A DNA stretch of 64,000 nt, taken from contig NZ_JHET01000013.1 of NCBI RefSeq assembly GCF_000685355.1, forward strand, positions 1-64,000. The letters are read 5' to 3'. The DNA is from Microbacterium sp. CH12i. Its GTDB lineage: Bacteria; Actinomycetota; Actinomycetes; Actinomycetales; Microbacteriaceae. Numbering within the stretch: position 1 is the first letter of the stretch; the number at the start of each line of letters is the position of its first letter. A program made the position numbers and the translations under genes. Positions 7,807 through 17,590 of the stretch are shown piece after piece. The notes under the pieces are model-generated. The model did no database searches. It worked only from the letters and a program-made list of their open reading frames with translations, and was not told where the DNA came from.

Positions 7807-8435
7807 CCCCCGCCGTCTTCTCGCACGGCGACCTGCGCCTGTACCTGCTGTCGCTGCTCGCAGAGGCCCCGCAGCACGGCTACGGCATAATCCAGGCGCT
7901 CACTGATCGCACCGGCGGCACGTACACGCCGAGCGCGGGCACCATCTACCCGCGACTGGCGAAGCTTGAGGAAGAAGGCTTGGTCTCCAAGACCGTCGAC
8001 GGTCGCACTACGATCTACGCGATCACAGATGCAGGCCGCGCCGAGTTGGCCGGTCGCGAGGGTGACCTCGCTGGCATCGAATCCGGTCTCGCCGACTCTG
8101 TGCGCCTCATCGCGAATGAGGTTCGACAGAGCGTGCAAGATGCGATGAAGAGCCTGCGTGCCGACCTTGCCTCCGCCGCGAACGATGAGCGCACCGCCGC
8201 GAAGTCCCGCCCGCGCTCATCTGCGTCAACACCCGATGACCGTGTCAGCAGCCGCGAGCAGCTTCATCGGGCGGATGCCTCAATCAACGCATTCCGCGCA
8301 CGGGTCCGCACCGATGTGCGCACCCACGTCGCGCGCGGAGGTGTGCTGGCAGAATCCGTCGTCACGGATCTTGACACGGCTCTGGATGCCGCGGCTCGCG
8401 CCATCACACAGGCGCTGAGTTCCAGCTCCCGCTGA
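7803..8435 (+). CDS. PadR family transcriptional regulator
   Basis: The 210-residue protein begins at the ATG overlapping the DUF4097 stop. The N-terminal winged helix (about residues 8-90) has the PadR pattern LLSLLAEAPQHGYGIIQAL, then SAGTIYPRLAKLEEEGLV and YAITDAGRAEL. The C-terminal half is a long Ala/Arg-rich helical region unlike the usual PadR dimerisation helix. It probably represses its own operon through the twin CGATATATCG sites upstream. The inducing signal is unknown. Confidence 0.9.
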   Translation: MTPAVFSHGDLRLYLLSLLAEAPQHGYGIIQALTDRTGGTYTPSAGTIYPRLAKLEEEGLVSKTVDGRTTIYAITDAGRAELAGREGDLAGIESGLADSVRLIANEVRQSVQDAMKSLRADLASAANDERTAAKSRPRSSASTPDDRVSSREQLHRADASINAFRARVRTDVRTHVARGGVLAESVVTDLDTALDAAARAITQALSSSSR

Positions 8436-8482
8436 CACCAGAGCCTCTGCGCCGGGTCGTATGAGATCTGCGCCGAAGCTAA

Positions 8483-8520
8483 GGAGATCTGAACGGACGA
8501 GCTAGTCCGTCCAGATCTCC
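8483..8520. terminator. Bidirectional terminator hairpin between padR and the stress protein
   Basis: A 16-bp stem (8483-8498 with 8505-8520, one mismatch) surrounds a six-base loop that contains the stop codon of the universal stress protein gene (8502-8504). It lies between convergent genes and can serve both. There is no long T-tract, usual for high-GC actinobacteria. Confidence 0.8.
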
Positions 8521-9044
8521 TTCTGCTCGTCTGGCACTGATTCTTCAAGCGGAACTACCAGTACCGAACGGTGCTGGCGGTGAGCGAGGCGCGCGGCGAC
8601 GGATCCGGTGAAGAACTCGCGGATCGACTCGCCGAGGCCGCGTTTGCGGGTACCGACGACGATGAGCTGCGCGTCGATCTTGTTGGCGAGCTGCTTTATC
8701 GCCAGTGCAGGATCGCCAACCAGCTGCCTGGCCGTCCACGTGACGCCGGTGTCGTCGAGAGCCGCAGCCGCTGCTGCCTGCACTTCTTCGAATTCAGCGA
8801 CCCCCGCCTCGAGATTGAGATCGATCGGAGCCGAGTGCACATAGCCGTCGGGATCCTCATAAGTGACGAACCGTGTGACATCAACGTGTGCCACGACGAG
8901 CGGCGCATCGAGGAGAGTCGCATAGCGCACCGCCTCCTGCAAAACACGGGTCGCCTGACCGGGTTGCATGCCGACGATCACTGCTTTCTGCAATGCGGCG
9001 TTCTGCGTTGCTTCGTCGAGCGAGGAGGAGCTGTCGTCTGCCAT
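8502..9044 (-). CDS. Universal stress protein (UspA family), single domain
   Basis: The start is ATG 9044 with GAAGGGA upstream, giving 180 residues. The C-terminal half has the ATP-binding signature of the MJ0577-like subgroup: VVGTRKRGLGESIREFFTGS, i.e. G-2x-G-9x-G-S, then the terminal strand RSVLVVP. Single-domain Usp proteins bind ATP and are induced in stasis or low oxygen; the target is not predictable. The first about 20 residues are an acidic, Ser-rich leader outside the domain. It is divergent from the DUF3073 gene. Confidence 0.88.
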   Translation of the reverse strand: MADDSSSSLDEATQNAALQKAVIVGMQPGQATRVLQEAVRYATLLDAPLVVAHVDVTRFVTYEDPDGYVHSAPIDLNLEAGVAEFEEVQAAAAAALDDTGVTWTARQLVGDPALAIKQLANKIDAQLIVVGTRKRGLGESIREFFTGSVAARLAHRQHRSVLVVPLEESVPDEQKEIWTD

Positions 9045-9192
9045 GAGAATCGATCCCTTCAGGTGCCTAGGAAGGCCGGGAGGCCCGACCCTCATGCTAT
9101 TCTGAATGCTACTCTTACCGGCCTACGCCGGTGTCGTGAAATGCATCGGGCCTCTAAACGCCCGCATCCTAACTCGTAAGGGGGTCTCGCGC

Positions 9193-9378
9193 ATGGGCCG
9201 TGGCCGTCAAAAGGCGAAACACACCAAAATCGCCCGAGAACTCAAGGCGTATAGTCCGTCTTTGAACACCTCCGCGCTTGAGCGCGAACTTGCTCACCCC
9301 GTGGACGAAAATGCCTACGTCGACAAGTGGGCTGACGATTACGTGGATGAAGACGAAGACGAGCTCGAGAAAGCCTGA
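9193..9378 (+). CDS. DUF3073 family protein
   Basis: The 61-residue protein starts at ATG 9193 after a GGGGG site; the longer open frame upstream is not protein-like. It begins MGRGRQKAKHTKIARELKAY, the signature of DUF3073, a small protein conserved across actinobacteria with a basic N-terminus and an acidic tail (DDYVDEDEDELEKA). Its role is unknown; it is commonly encoded near purM. A strong terminator follows, suggesting a single-gene transcript. Confidence 0.9.
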   Translation: MGRGRQKAKHTKIARELKAYSPSLNTSALERELAHPVDENAYVDKWADDYVDEDEDELEKA

Positions 9379-9392
9379 GCTCAAATGACTTC

Positions 9393-9418
9393 GACCCCGC
9401 TGCTTAGGTAGCGGGGTC
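9393..9418 (+). terminator. Rho-independent terminator after the DUF3073 gene
   Basis: Arms GACCCCGCT (9393-9401) and AGCGGGGTC (9410-9418) form a perfect 9-bp stem with an eight-base loop, followed by TTCGTCGTCT. Confidence 0.85.
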
Positions 9419-9456
9419 TTCGTCGTCTCTGGAACGTTCCGCGAGCGACCGTTGGA

Positions 9457-10769
9457 CTACCAGCGCCCGTGTTGGCGCTCCCACTCATCTTCGATGGTGC
9501 GGCGGCGACCTGCGATGATCCCGAACGGAATCGCAAAGATCAGCACGGCGCTGATGACGAGAAGCGGCGTGAGCCAGTCACCGGTCGCCCCGTGGAGGAT
9601 GCCGATGACGAACGGGAACGCGGCGGCGCCGATGTAACCGACACTTTGCACGAAGCTGCTGAGTGCCACAGCACTCTCGGGGGTGCGCGCACGGATGCTG
9701 ATAAGCACGAGCGCCAGCGGGAACAGGATGCCGACAACACCGAACAAGGCCGTCCACAGCCACACCAGCACCGGTGTCGGCGCCAGGATGAGACCCGCCA
9801 CACCGCTGAGCCCGCATGCTATCCCGACGAGGAACAGCGCTCGCGTCGCCTGGAACCGCACGACCAGCACCGGGACGAGAAGCGATGCGGGCAGCCCCAT
9901 GAAGGCGAAAAACGACAGCAAGAGTCCAGCGACGGATGCCGAAACCCCTGCCTGATCGATGAGGATGGAGGGCAACCAGGCGAAGGACACATACGCCATC
10001 GTCGAGGAGGTGCTGAAGACGACGGCGATCGCCCAGGCCAATGGCAGGCGCACGAGACGGGCGAAGATGCGGGAATCTCTCGGCGCGACGGCGATCGGTC
10101 CGGTGGCGAGGGCGACTGGGTCCATGTCGCGCCTGGCGCTGGCACTTCGACCTCCTCAGCGACCGACGGTGCCGCACTAGCGACCGACGCGGTAGCGGTT
10201 CCGCGCAGCAGCATCAGCACCCATGGGATCGTGCCAGCGAGGGCGAAGACACCCCACATCGCCAGCGAGAAGCGCCAGCTCACAGCATCCGCCACCGGCA
10301 CCGCAACGAGCGGCGGGAGAAACGTCGAAAACGCCATCGCCGTCGTATAAAGCGTCATCATCAGCCCGAGCCGGTCGGGGAAGTGTTTCTTCACCAACGG
10401 CGGCAGCAGAATGTTTCCCATCCCGACACCGGCGAAGATCAGCGCGGTCGACGCCAGCAGCGTGATCGAGTCGATCGCCAGGCCCCGCACCACGAGCCCG
10501 ACCGCGATCGCGATCAGAGCGATGACGGTTACGCGCTCTGGGCCGAATCGACGCACGAGCGTGGGGGTCAGTAGTCCGAAGATCGCAAAGCACACCGGCG
10601 GGGCCGTGCCGATCAGACCAACGACGGAAGAGGGAAGAGGGAAGTCGGCCGCGATGTAGTCGATCAGCGGAGACAGCGACGCGACCGCGGAACGTAGTGA
10701 AAAAGCGCACAGCACGATGCCGAGCACTGCGAGTACCCGCCCTCGCCAGAGTGGGCGTTGCTCGGTCAC
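9457..10769 (-). CDS. MFS transporter of the CynX/NimT type, frameshifted
   Basis: Two overlapping frames together make one 12-helix MFS protein. The N-terminal half starts at GTG 10769 in a GTGA overlap with the purF stop and contains SLSPLIDYIAADFPLP and FGLLTPTLVRRFGPERV. The C-terminal half (ending 9457) continues with SSTMAYVSFAWLPSILID. One base appears to be missing between about 10095 and 10140, in the cytoplasmic linker between helices 6 and 7 (after VEVPAPGAT). The family includes cyanate and nitroimidazole-type transporters; the substrate is not assignable. Translation coupled to purF suggests co-expression. Loss of function is possible, but the many similar shifts here make a sequence error more likely. 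Confidence 0.75.
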
Positions 10770-12223
10770 GACGTCTGAGAGCCTTCGACCCAGGCCAAGT
10801 ACTCTTCGGTGACGCTGTCGGTGACGTAGCGACCGTCGAAGCAACTCATATCGAGGTCGGTGACCGCGGAGCCCTCAATGATCGCAGCCTTCAGGTCTTC
10901 GACCTCCTGGTATACCAGGTGATCGGCACCGAGCACTTCGGCGATCTCGGGAATCGTCCGTCCGTGCGCGATCAGCTCATGTTTCGAGGGCATGTTGATG
11001 CCGTACACATGAGGGAAGCGCACGGGCGGCGCCGCCGACGCGAACGTGACGGAGAGGGCACCGGCATCCCGAGCCATCTGGATGATCTGCTTGCTCGTCG
11101 TACCTCGCACGATTGAGTCGTCGATGAGCAGCACGTTCTTGCCCTTGAACTCGCTCGACATCGCGTTGAGCTTCTGGCGCACGCTCTTCTTGCGCACCGC
11201 CTGGCCAGGCATGATGAACGTGCGACCGACGTAACGGTTCTTGTAGAAGCCCTCGCGGTATTCAATGCCGAGCTTGCGGGCAACCTCCATCGCCGAGGGT
11301 CGCGCGGAGTCTGGGATCGGCATCACGACGTCGATCTTGTCGAGCGGTACGTGCTTGGCGATCGTGTCGGCGAGACGCTCCCCCATCCGCAGACGCGATT
11401 CGTAGACGGCGATGCCGTTCATGATCGAATCGGGACGCGCAAGGTAGACGTATTCAAATGCGCACGGTGTGAGCTTCGAATCTTCGGCGCACTGCTGGCT
11501 GAACAGCTCGCCGCGATCACTGATGAAGACCGCCTCACCAGGAGCAACCTCGCGCACGACCTCGTAATCGCCGTTCTCAAGCACCAGCGACTCGCTGGCA
11601 ACGACCCACTCGTCGTGCTCTGCGCCGTCACGGCGGCCGAGGATCAGCGGGCGGATGCCGAACGGATCGCGGAACGCGAGCATCCCATACCCGGCGATCA
11701 CGGCGATGACCGCGTAGGCGCCTTCGATGCGCTTCTGCGTGCGCGTCACGGCTTCGAAGATGCGCTCCGGGTCAAGATCGACATCGGATGCCGTCGACTG
11801 CAGCTCGCCCGCAAGCACATTCAGCAGCAGCTCGGTGTCGCTGGAGGAGTTCAGGTGCCGGCGGTCGCGCTTGGCCATGTCAGCGGTCAGCTCACGCGTG
11901 TTGGTGAGGTTGCCGTTGTGGATCAGGACGATGCCGTACGGCGCGTTCACGTAGAACGGCTGCGCTTCTTCTTCGCTGGATGCTGTGCCCTTGGTGGCGT
12001 AGCGGACGTGTCCTAGTCCGACGTTACCGAGGAGAGAGCGCATGTCGCGGGTGCGAAAGGCCTCGCGCACCATGCCTTCGACCTTCGTGATGTGCATGAT
12101 GCCGTTTGGCTCCGCCGTGGCGATGCCGCTCGCATCTTGCCCTCGGTGCTGCAGCAGCAGGAGAGCGTCGTAGATGTCTTGGTTGACCGGGGCATTTCCG
12201 ACCACTCCGACAATTCCGCACAT
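10766..12223 (-). CDS. purF: Amidophosphoribosyltransferase
   Basis: PurF makes phosphoribosylamine from PRPP and glutamine, the first committed step of purine synthesis. The 485-residue protein starts MCGIVGVVG, so the catalytic N-terminal Cys is residue 2 and is exposed by Met removal alone, with no propeptide. The glutaminase domain (LLLQHRGQDASGI, NGNLTN) is followed by the phosphoribosyltransferase domain with the PRPP loop VLLIDDSIVRGTTS. It lies six bases after purM on the same strand, so the two form an operon, with the MFS gene overlapping its end. Confidence 0.97.
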   Translation of the reverse strand: MCGIVGVVGNAPVNQDIYDALLLLQHRGQDASGIATAEPNGIMHITKVEGMVREAFRTRDMRSLLGNVGLGHVRYATKGTASSEEEAQPFYVNAPYGIVLIHNGNLTNTRELTADMAKRDRRHLNSSSDTELLLNVLAGELQSTASDVDLDPERIFEAVTRTQKRIEGAYAVIAVIAGYGMLAFRDPFGIRPLILGRRDGAEHDEWVVASESLVLENGDYEVVREVAPGEAVFISDRGELFSQQCAEDSKLTPCAFEYVYLARPDSIMNGIAVYESRLRMGERLADTIAKHVPLDKIDVVMPIPDSARPSAMEVARKLGIEYREGFYKNRYVGRTFIMPGQAVRKKSVRQKLNAMSSEFKGKNVLLIDDSIVRGTTSKQIIQMARDAGALSVTFASAAPPVRFPHVYGINMPSKHELIAHGRTIPEIAEVLGADHLVYQEVEDLKAAIIEGSAVTDLDMSCFDGRYVTDSVTEEYLAWVEGSQTS

Positions 12224-12229
12224 GTGCTG

Positions 12230-13347
12230 TTACTTTGCTCCATCTGCGTATGCGCCCACGAGGCGCACCGCTCCGCCGTCGACGCCCTTGGCGCCCTGCT
12301 CGAATTCGCCCGCGGGGCGTGCACCAGTTCTGACACTCGCCACCTGCCAGGCGTGGATGCCTTCTTCGGCGAGCGCAGCGATAGCGGCATCCTTCTGGCT
12401 CTGGTCGATCACGGCGAGGAAACCGATTCCGAGGTTCCAGGTGCCTTCGGATGACTCCAGCGTGGAGCCGGCGATGTCGCTGAGCACGCGGAAGACGGGG
12501 CTCGGCGACCATGACGCACGGTCAACCTCTGCCCAGCTTCCCACAGGGAGCACGCGTGCGAGGTTCGCGGCGATGCCGCCGCCAGTGACGTGGCTGAGCG
12601 AGTGCACGGCGCCGTCGTCGAGTCGGTCGAGCAGGCGCAACAGCGGCAGCGTGTAGAGGCGGGTGGGCTCAAGGAGGGCCTCACCCCAGGTGGTACCGAA
12701 GTCGGCGGCGTTATCGCCGTAGGCAATGCCTGCTCCGGCGACGATGTGGCGCACGAGCGAGTAGCCGTTGGAGTGGAGGCCACTAGACGCCAAGGCGAGA
12801 ACGACATCACCGTCGCGCACATGCTCGGCACCGAGCACGGCATCCGCTTCGACAACGCCGGTTGCCGCGCCTGCGACGCATAGTCGCGCACGCCGAGGAG
12901 TCCTGGGTGTTCTGCTGTCTCGCCGCCGACCAGCGCGGTGCCGGTCGCGGTGCACGCGTCGGCGATGCCGCGCACAATGTCGGCGATGCGCTCAGGGACG
13001 ACCTTGCCGCAGGCGATGTAGTCGGTCATGAAGAGGGGCTTAGCGCCCACCACGACGATGTCATCGACGACCATGCCGACGAGGTCTTGGCCGATCGTGT
13101 CGTGCTTGTCGATCGCCTGCGCGATCGCGACCTTCGTGCCGACACCGTCGGTACTGGTCGCGAGCAGTGGCTTGGTGTAGCCGAGCAGTGCACTGGCGTC
13201 GAACAGGCCAGCGAATCCGCCGACACCGCCGAGCACTTCGGGACCATGCGTTGCGCGCACGGAAGACTTCATCAGCTCGACCGCGAGATCACCTGCAGCG
13301 GTGTCGACGCCGGCTTCGGAATAGGAATTGGTGGGGGAGGCTGCCAC
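12230..13347 (-). CDS. purM: Phosphoribosylformylglycinamidine cyclo-ligase, frameshifted as read
   Basis: PurM closes the imidazole ring (FGAM to AIR). The N-terminal part from 13347 reads YSEAGVDTAAG, TDGVGTKVAIA, DDIVVVGAKPLFMTDYIACG and VGGETAEHPG. The rest, ending 12230, is in another frame: VAGAATGVVEAD, SSGLHSNGYSLVR, HVTGGGIAANLARVLP. The break falls at GVRDY, where GACTATGC should be GACTATGAC, so one base is missing near 12878. Repairing it restores 372 residues, a normal length. As the gene is needed for purine prototrophy and sits in an intact operon with purF, an error in the sequence is more likely than a true pseudogene. Confidence 0.93.
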
Positions 13348-13451
13348 ACGACAAGACTACCGTCGCTGGAGTGTCCGCATCTCCGCGTGACTTCTCAGGA
13401 TCGAATGGCCAGATCGGGACACCGCGCGCGCGATCTCCCTAGGATGGGGCC

Positions 13452-14057
13452 ATGGCCGACAAGCCGCAGTGGTTGATTCGTGAAGACGCCGGAGTCGCGG
13501 TGATCGTTGCGCTCGTCCTGCGGCAGATGCTCGGCATCCGCGCACCGGAGGACCTTCCTGTACTGCGCGACCTGCAGGTGCGCGCACCCGATGCGGTCGA
13601 CGCCACCCCCGAGCTAGAAGCGCAGTGGCGCGAATACTGGGACATGACGGTCGAGCCTCGAGCACACCGCTCTGAGGTGCCGCTGGAGCTCATCGAGGGC
13701 TTCAACATGCTGGTCGCGCTGCCGGCCACCGGCGCAGAAGAGCTCCGCGACGCGATCATGCCTCTCGCCCCCATTGCCCTTCAATACGCACACGACGCAC
13801 ACGCCCGCTACTTCAACACTATGAAGACGGCGACCGGCGGCGGCGCGTACCGTGCCTACGCGAGTGCGATCGCTGAGTTCGAGCGCGAGATCGGGCGGCG
13901 AGCACACTCGTTCGAGCTGAACGTGCACGTGCTGCCGTTCTCGCAGCGCGGCATCTGGTGGGTCGGCGCGTTGACTGTGGCAGTTACCGACGGATTAAGA
14001 CGTGACGTCGTGGCTTTTGACGCTGCCATCCGCCCGGTCATCGCCGAACTGGCGTGA
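13452..14057 (+). CDS. Conserved hypothetical protein
   Basis: The 201-residue protein starts at ATG 13452 and is divergent from purM. It is soluble, with no signal peptide. The sequence is orderly and codon use fits its neighbours, so it is real. Visible features are an N-terminal stretch with alternating hydrophobic residues (AGVAVIVALVLRQMLG), a central EVPLELIEGFNMLVALPAT and a Trp-rich GIWWVGALTVAV near the C-terminus. I do not recognise a family or catalytic motif. It is convergent with the small membrane protein at 14061, with only three bases between stops. Confidence 0.7.
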   Translation: MADKPQWLIREDAGVAVIVALVLRQMLGIRAPEDLPVLRDLQVRAPDAVDATPELEAQWREYWDMTVEPRAHRSEVPLELIEGFNMLVALPATGAEELRDAIMPLAPIALQYAHDAHARYFNTMKTATGGGAYRAYASAIAEFEREIGRRAHSFELNVHVLPFSQRGIWWVGALTVAVTDGLRRDVVAFDAAIRPVIAELA

Positions 14058-14060
14058 CAA

Positions 14061-14375
14061 TCAGTCTGATTCGATGATCGTTTCTCGATCGACTCGCACG
14101 ACGCGGTCGTGACGGCGGGCGATGCGCTCGAGCAGGATTGCGACCGCACCACCGAGTGCGAGACCGATCGGTACAGTCCAGAGCAGTGCGAAGCCGAACA
14201 CCTGTCCTGGTGGGTAGATGACGTCGAGAACCGCAGACGGCTCGTACGTGCCGACCATGGTCAGGATGCCGGCGGCGATAATGCCGAGCACCACGCCGAT
14301 GCCCATGAACACGCCGTACCGCGGCACGCGACGAACGGTCGCCTCGACGGTCTGACGGGATTCGGGGGAAGACAT
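14061..14375 (-). CDS. Small two-helix membrane protein
   Basis: The start is placed at ATG 14375 after GGGAGAATGGGA, giving 104 residues. Two membrane helices are clear (about residues 19-40, YGVFMGIGVVLGIIAAGILT, and 55-82, GFALLWTVPIGLALGGAVAI), followed by a short basic cytoplasmic tail. Similar small actinobacterial proteins are sometimes labelled Trk-related, but nothing here supports potassium transport. Function unknown. Confidence 0.7.
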   Translation of the reverse strand: MSSPESRQTVEATVRRVPRYGVFMGIGVVLGIIAAGILTMVGTYEPSAVLDVIYPPGQVFGFALLWTVPIGLALGGAVAILLERIARRHDRVVRVDRETIIESD

Positions 14376-14448
14376 GGTCCCATTCTCCCACTGTTCTTCT
14401 ATGGGCGCAGCGGGTGGGGCGGTGTCATTCCTCCCCACCCGCTGAATC

Positions 14449-17431
14449 TCAGGCGTCGACGGACTCGCTCGGCGCCTCGTTCTTGCTCGAGTTTCGACGA
14501 GCCATCAGCACACCGCCGCCTGCCAGCAGAAGCAGCAGCGCAGCGCCACCCACGAACCACGGCCAGACCGGCGCATCAGAGGAATCGATCGGCTCGACAG
14601 CGGCGCTGACCGCAGCGACGGGAGCATCGACCGCTTCTTCCTCGACGGTGACGGCACAGTCAGGACCCACAGGGATGACAAACGACACCGGATCGAAAGC
14701 TTCGCCAGCGGCGTAGGTGCCGAAGGCGGCAGCACCGGCATCCGTGAGCGTGGACTCGGCGCCGGTGACTGCAAGCACTCCGTCGAGCATCACAGCTCCA
14801 GCGAGCGAGTATTCGACGAATCGCACATCCTTCTGGTTGATCTGCTCGCCTTCCTGAGTGGTACCCGCGATGTCGAACACGATGTAGCCCGTGTCGCCGG
14901 CGAGTTCGATACGAGCAGCGTTCAGCTGCGTGTCGAGAGCGCCCTCGTGTCCGGAGAATGCGATCATTCCGCCGAACGCGACCAGACCACTGCCGGTTTC
15001 CGGGTCGTACGTTCCGGTGCCGCCGGACCAGACGTACTCAGGGAACTCGTAGACAACACCGGTGAGGTCCCAGCCTCCCTTGGCGATGCTTTCGATGTAG
15101 TTGCGGAAGCTCTCCTTGTACCCCCAGTTGAGCGTTGCCCCCTCGACCGTGCACATGCCGATCGCAGCCGTGGCCGCGCGGTCGAGGACGAAGACGAGCC
15201 CTCGGCTGATCGACCCTTGGAAGGTGAGCGTGTGTTCGCCGTCTTCCAGCGTCGCCGGAAGTGTGCCCGTCCACGTGGCGACGCCGTCGCATCCGCGTTC
15301 ACTGTTCCCAGCAGGACAGGCGTCGAGTACACGACGACATTGATGTCCTGCTCATTCGTCTGGAAACCGGATGCCGAGATCGTTGTGGATGCGCCGGATT
15401 GAAGCGCCTCGAGGCTCGCTGCATCGATCTCGATTCCCCGCGTCGCCGGCGGCGCCGACGGAAGTGCGGCCTTCCGCTGGACGGATGCTGCAGCCACCGT
15501 GCCCACCGTACCGTTGGGGGCCGCGGCGACAGAGCCGATCGTGAACGTCACCGGGTTCAACACCGTGCTGTTGCCGTCGAGCACCTGGTCGCGACCGGCG
15601 GCCGTGAGCGACGTGGGTGCCGCCGTGTAAGTGACCGCACCGTTCGCCGTCGTCTTCGCCGCAGCCGCGAGGTCGATCGAAGCGAATGGCACCCGCGATC
15701 CGCCGCTGGTCACGTACAACGTCGCCGACGATGACGACGTGATCTCGATACGAGGGTTCGAGACGGTCACGTTGAGCGCCCCAGCGTGTCCGGTGAAACG
15801 CACCGAACCGGTGTAGCCCACAGCGCCGAGACCGGTCGCGGCGTCGTAGGTGCTGCCAGTTGCCTGACCGAACTGGAATTGACTACCAGAGCGCGTTGCA
15901 CCACCCGAGACGAAGATCTCACCCTGCGCAATCTGGCCTGTGATGTAATTCACGAACGACGATGAGATCGCCCAGCGCAGCGAACCGCCTGCGACCGGAT
16001 TCGTCGGTGCCGGCGGCGTGGTCGGCGTCGTCGGTGGCGTGGTTGGTGGGACCTCGGGCGTGCTGTTGTCGAGCTCCTTCCACTGATCAGCAGTGATGGT
16101 GACGCCCGTGCGCGCGTAGATGGTGTCCACGGTTGGCGTTGTGTGCTGTTGCCAGGCGATCACCTCGTACGACTTCTCCGGATCCAGCTTGTCGCCCGCA
16201 GCGGTCAGGTCGGTGGCAAAGGCGCCATCAGTAATCGTGCGCACGTACTGCATCGCGAGGAATCCGCCGGATGCGGTGACGTCAGCCTCCGCACCCTCCT
16301 CGATCAGCGCCACATATGCGCCCGCAATCGTGCCGAATCCTTGCCCTTCGACACCGACATGGAGGTCGGTCCCATCGGTGGAGACGTTCGTCTTCACCGA
16401 TCTCTCCACTGCCGTCGAGTAGTTCAGCAGTGCACTCTGCTCCTGCGCGACGTTCGTCACTCCGCCCGCACCGTACGTGTACACGCCATATGCGCCGCCC
16501 TCAGGCTCAGCCGGAGCATCCTTCAGCGTCAGCGTCGCCCGGAAAGTGCCGTCGTCAGCGATGCCGACCCACTGTGCACGAATGATGTTCTGGTACTGAG
16601 AGGGAACCTGCTCGAGCACGCTCTCCGCGAGCGCCCACGCCTGAGTGCTCACCGAACGCGTGCCGGAAGTCGCACCCGCGGACGGCTGCCAGTTCGCAGC
16701 GAAATCACCGAACACGACATAGGTGCCCTGCGGGAGGTTCGCGGGGATCGGCACACCGCGTCCGCCGATGTTCGCCGCCGGGTCGAAGCCGCTGCCGTTC
16801 ACAACGACCACATCTCCCGCTTTCAACGCGGTGTCGCGACCGGCGTCTCGCCATCCGCGAGGAGCACCTCGATAGCCGGCTGCATCTCAGCGGGCGTCTC
16901 CGGCTCAGCGGGTATCTCCGGCTCGGCGGGCACCTCCGGCTCAGCGGGTACCTCCGGCTCAGCGGGCGGGAAGACAGCGTCCCACTGCGCATCCGTGATC
17001 GACACGGCGGAGCGGCCGTAGAAGGTATCGGCCGAGAAGTTGCTGTGCTGCTGCCACATGACCACCTCGTATGACAGCGAGCGATCCAGCTTCGCCGTCG
17101 GCGCTGTCAGCGTGAAGGATGAGTTTCCTGCGCTCACCACGGGGAATGGCAGAGCGAACGCAACGTACTGCTGGTTGTTCAGCGCGTCGTCCTGCCCTTG
17201 CACGATGAGCGCCGCGTATGCGCCGGTAGCGTCGCCCAACCCGGAGGCGTCGACGTGGATTGTGAAGCCGGACTCAGAGGCAGCCGTGACCTGTGCGTTG
17301 ACACCCGCACCGTCTGCGGCGAACGCCGCTGGCGCGGCGAGCGAGCCGAACACGGTCATCAGCACCGCCATCATTGCGGCTAGTACTGCACGGGTGCGAC
17401 TCGATGTCGCAGGGGTTTCGGTCTTGTTCAC
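14449..17431 (-). CDS. htaA: HtaA-like haem-binding cell-surface protein, two frameshifts
   Basis: Three frames join into one secreted protein of about 994 residues. From 17431: a Sec signal peptide (cleavage near AAFAADG), a first module ending YEVVMWQQHSN...ITDAQW, a Pro/Glu linker (PEVPAEPEVPAEPEI), a middle module, a second copy ending YEVIAWQQHTT...ITADQW, a Pro/Thr linker, one HtaA domain (LRWAISSSFVNYITG...GAVGYTGSVRFTGHAGAL), another HtaA domain (LNWGYKESFRNYIESIAKG...GLVAFGGMIAFSGHEGAL), and a C-terminal helix with basic tail (WPWFVGGAALLLLLAGG then RRNSSK). HtaA domains bind haem on corynebacterial surfaces and pass it to HmuT. One base is missing near 16834 (expected VADTALKAGDV) and one near 15287 (expected NADADGVATWTG). 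It is divergent from hmuTUV and flanked by iron boxes. No LPXTG motif, so anchoring is by the terminal helix. Confidence 0.88.
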
Positions 17432-17510
17432 GGATGTCTCCAGGCGTGCGTGTGCGCTCGGGTGCGCAATAGCGGGGCGTCTTCATGTCAACTGCTGTGG
17501 ACAGGATTGG

Positions 17511-17527
17511 TTAGGCTTAGCTAACTT
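17511..17527 (-). promoter_or_regulatory. Candidate DtxR/IdeR iron box serving htaA
   Basis: TTAGGCTTAGCTAACTT has a perfect TTAGCTAA core and matches 13 of 19 positions of the DtxR consensus TTAGGTTAGGCTAACCTAA when extended to 17529. It lies about 85 bp upstream of the htaA start, so it probably represses that gene when iron is plentiful. Confidence 0.65.
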
Positions 17528-17571
17528 CCTCGCATCTGACCCTAGACGGACTGAGATCATTCCGTCAACTC

Positions 17572-17590
17572 TTAGGATAGGCTACCCTAA
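17572..17590 (+). promoter_or_regulatory. DtxR/IdeR iron box overlapping the hmuT start
   Basis: TTAGGATAGGCTACCCTAA matches 17 of 19 positions of the DtxR consensus and is a near-perfect palindrome. It contains a -10-like TAGGAT (17573-17578) and runs into the first base of the hmuT ATG (17590). Repressor bound here would cover both promoter and start. The -10 spacing implies a very short or absent 5' leader, so hmuT may be translated leaderless. Confidence 0.88.

Noticed and set aside
14449..14560. Sortase LPXTG signal at the C-terminus of the HtaA-like protein
   Set aside because: There is a terminal hydrophobic helix and a basic tail but no LPXTG-like motif before it.
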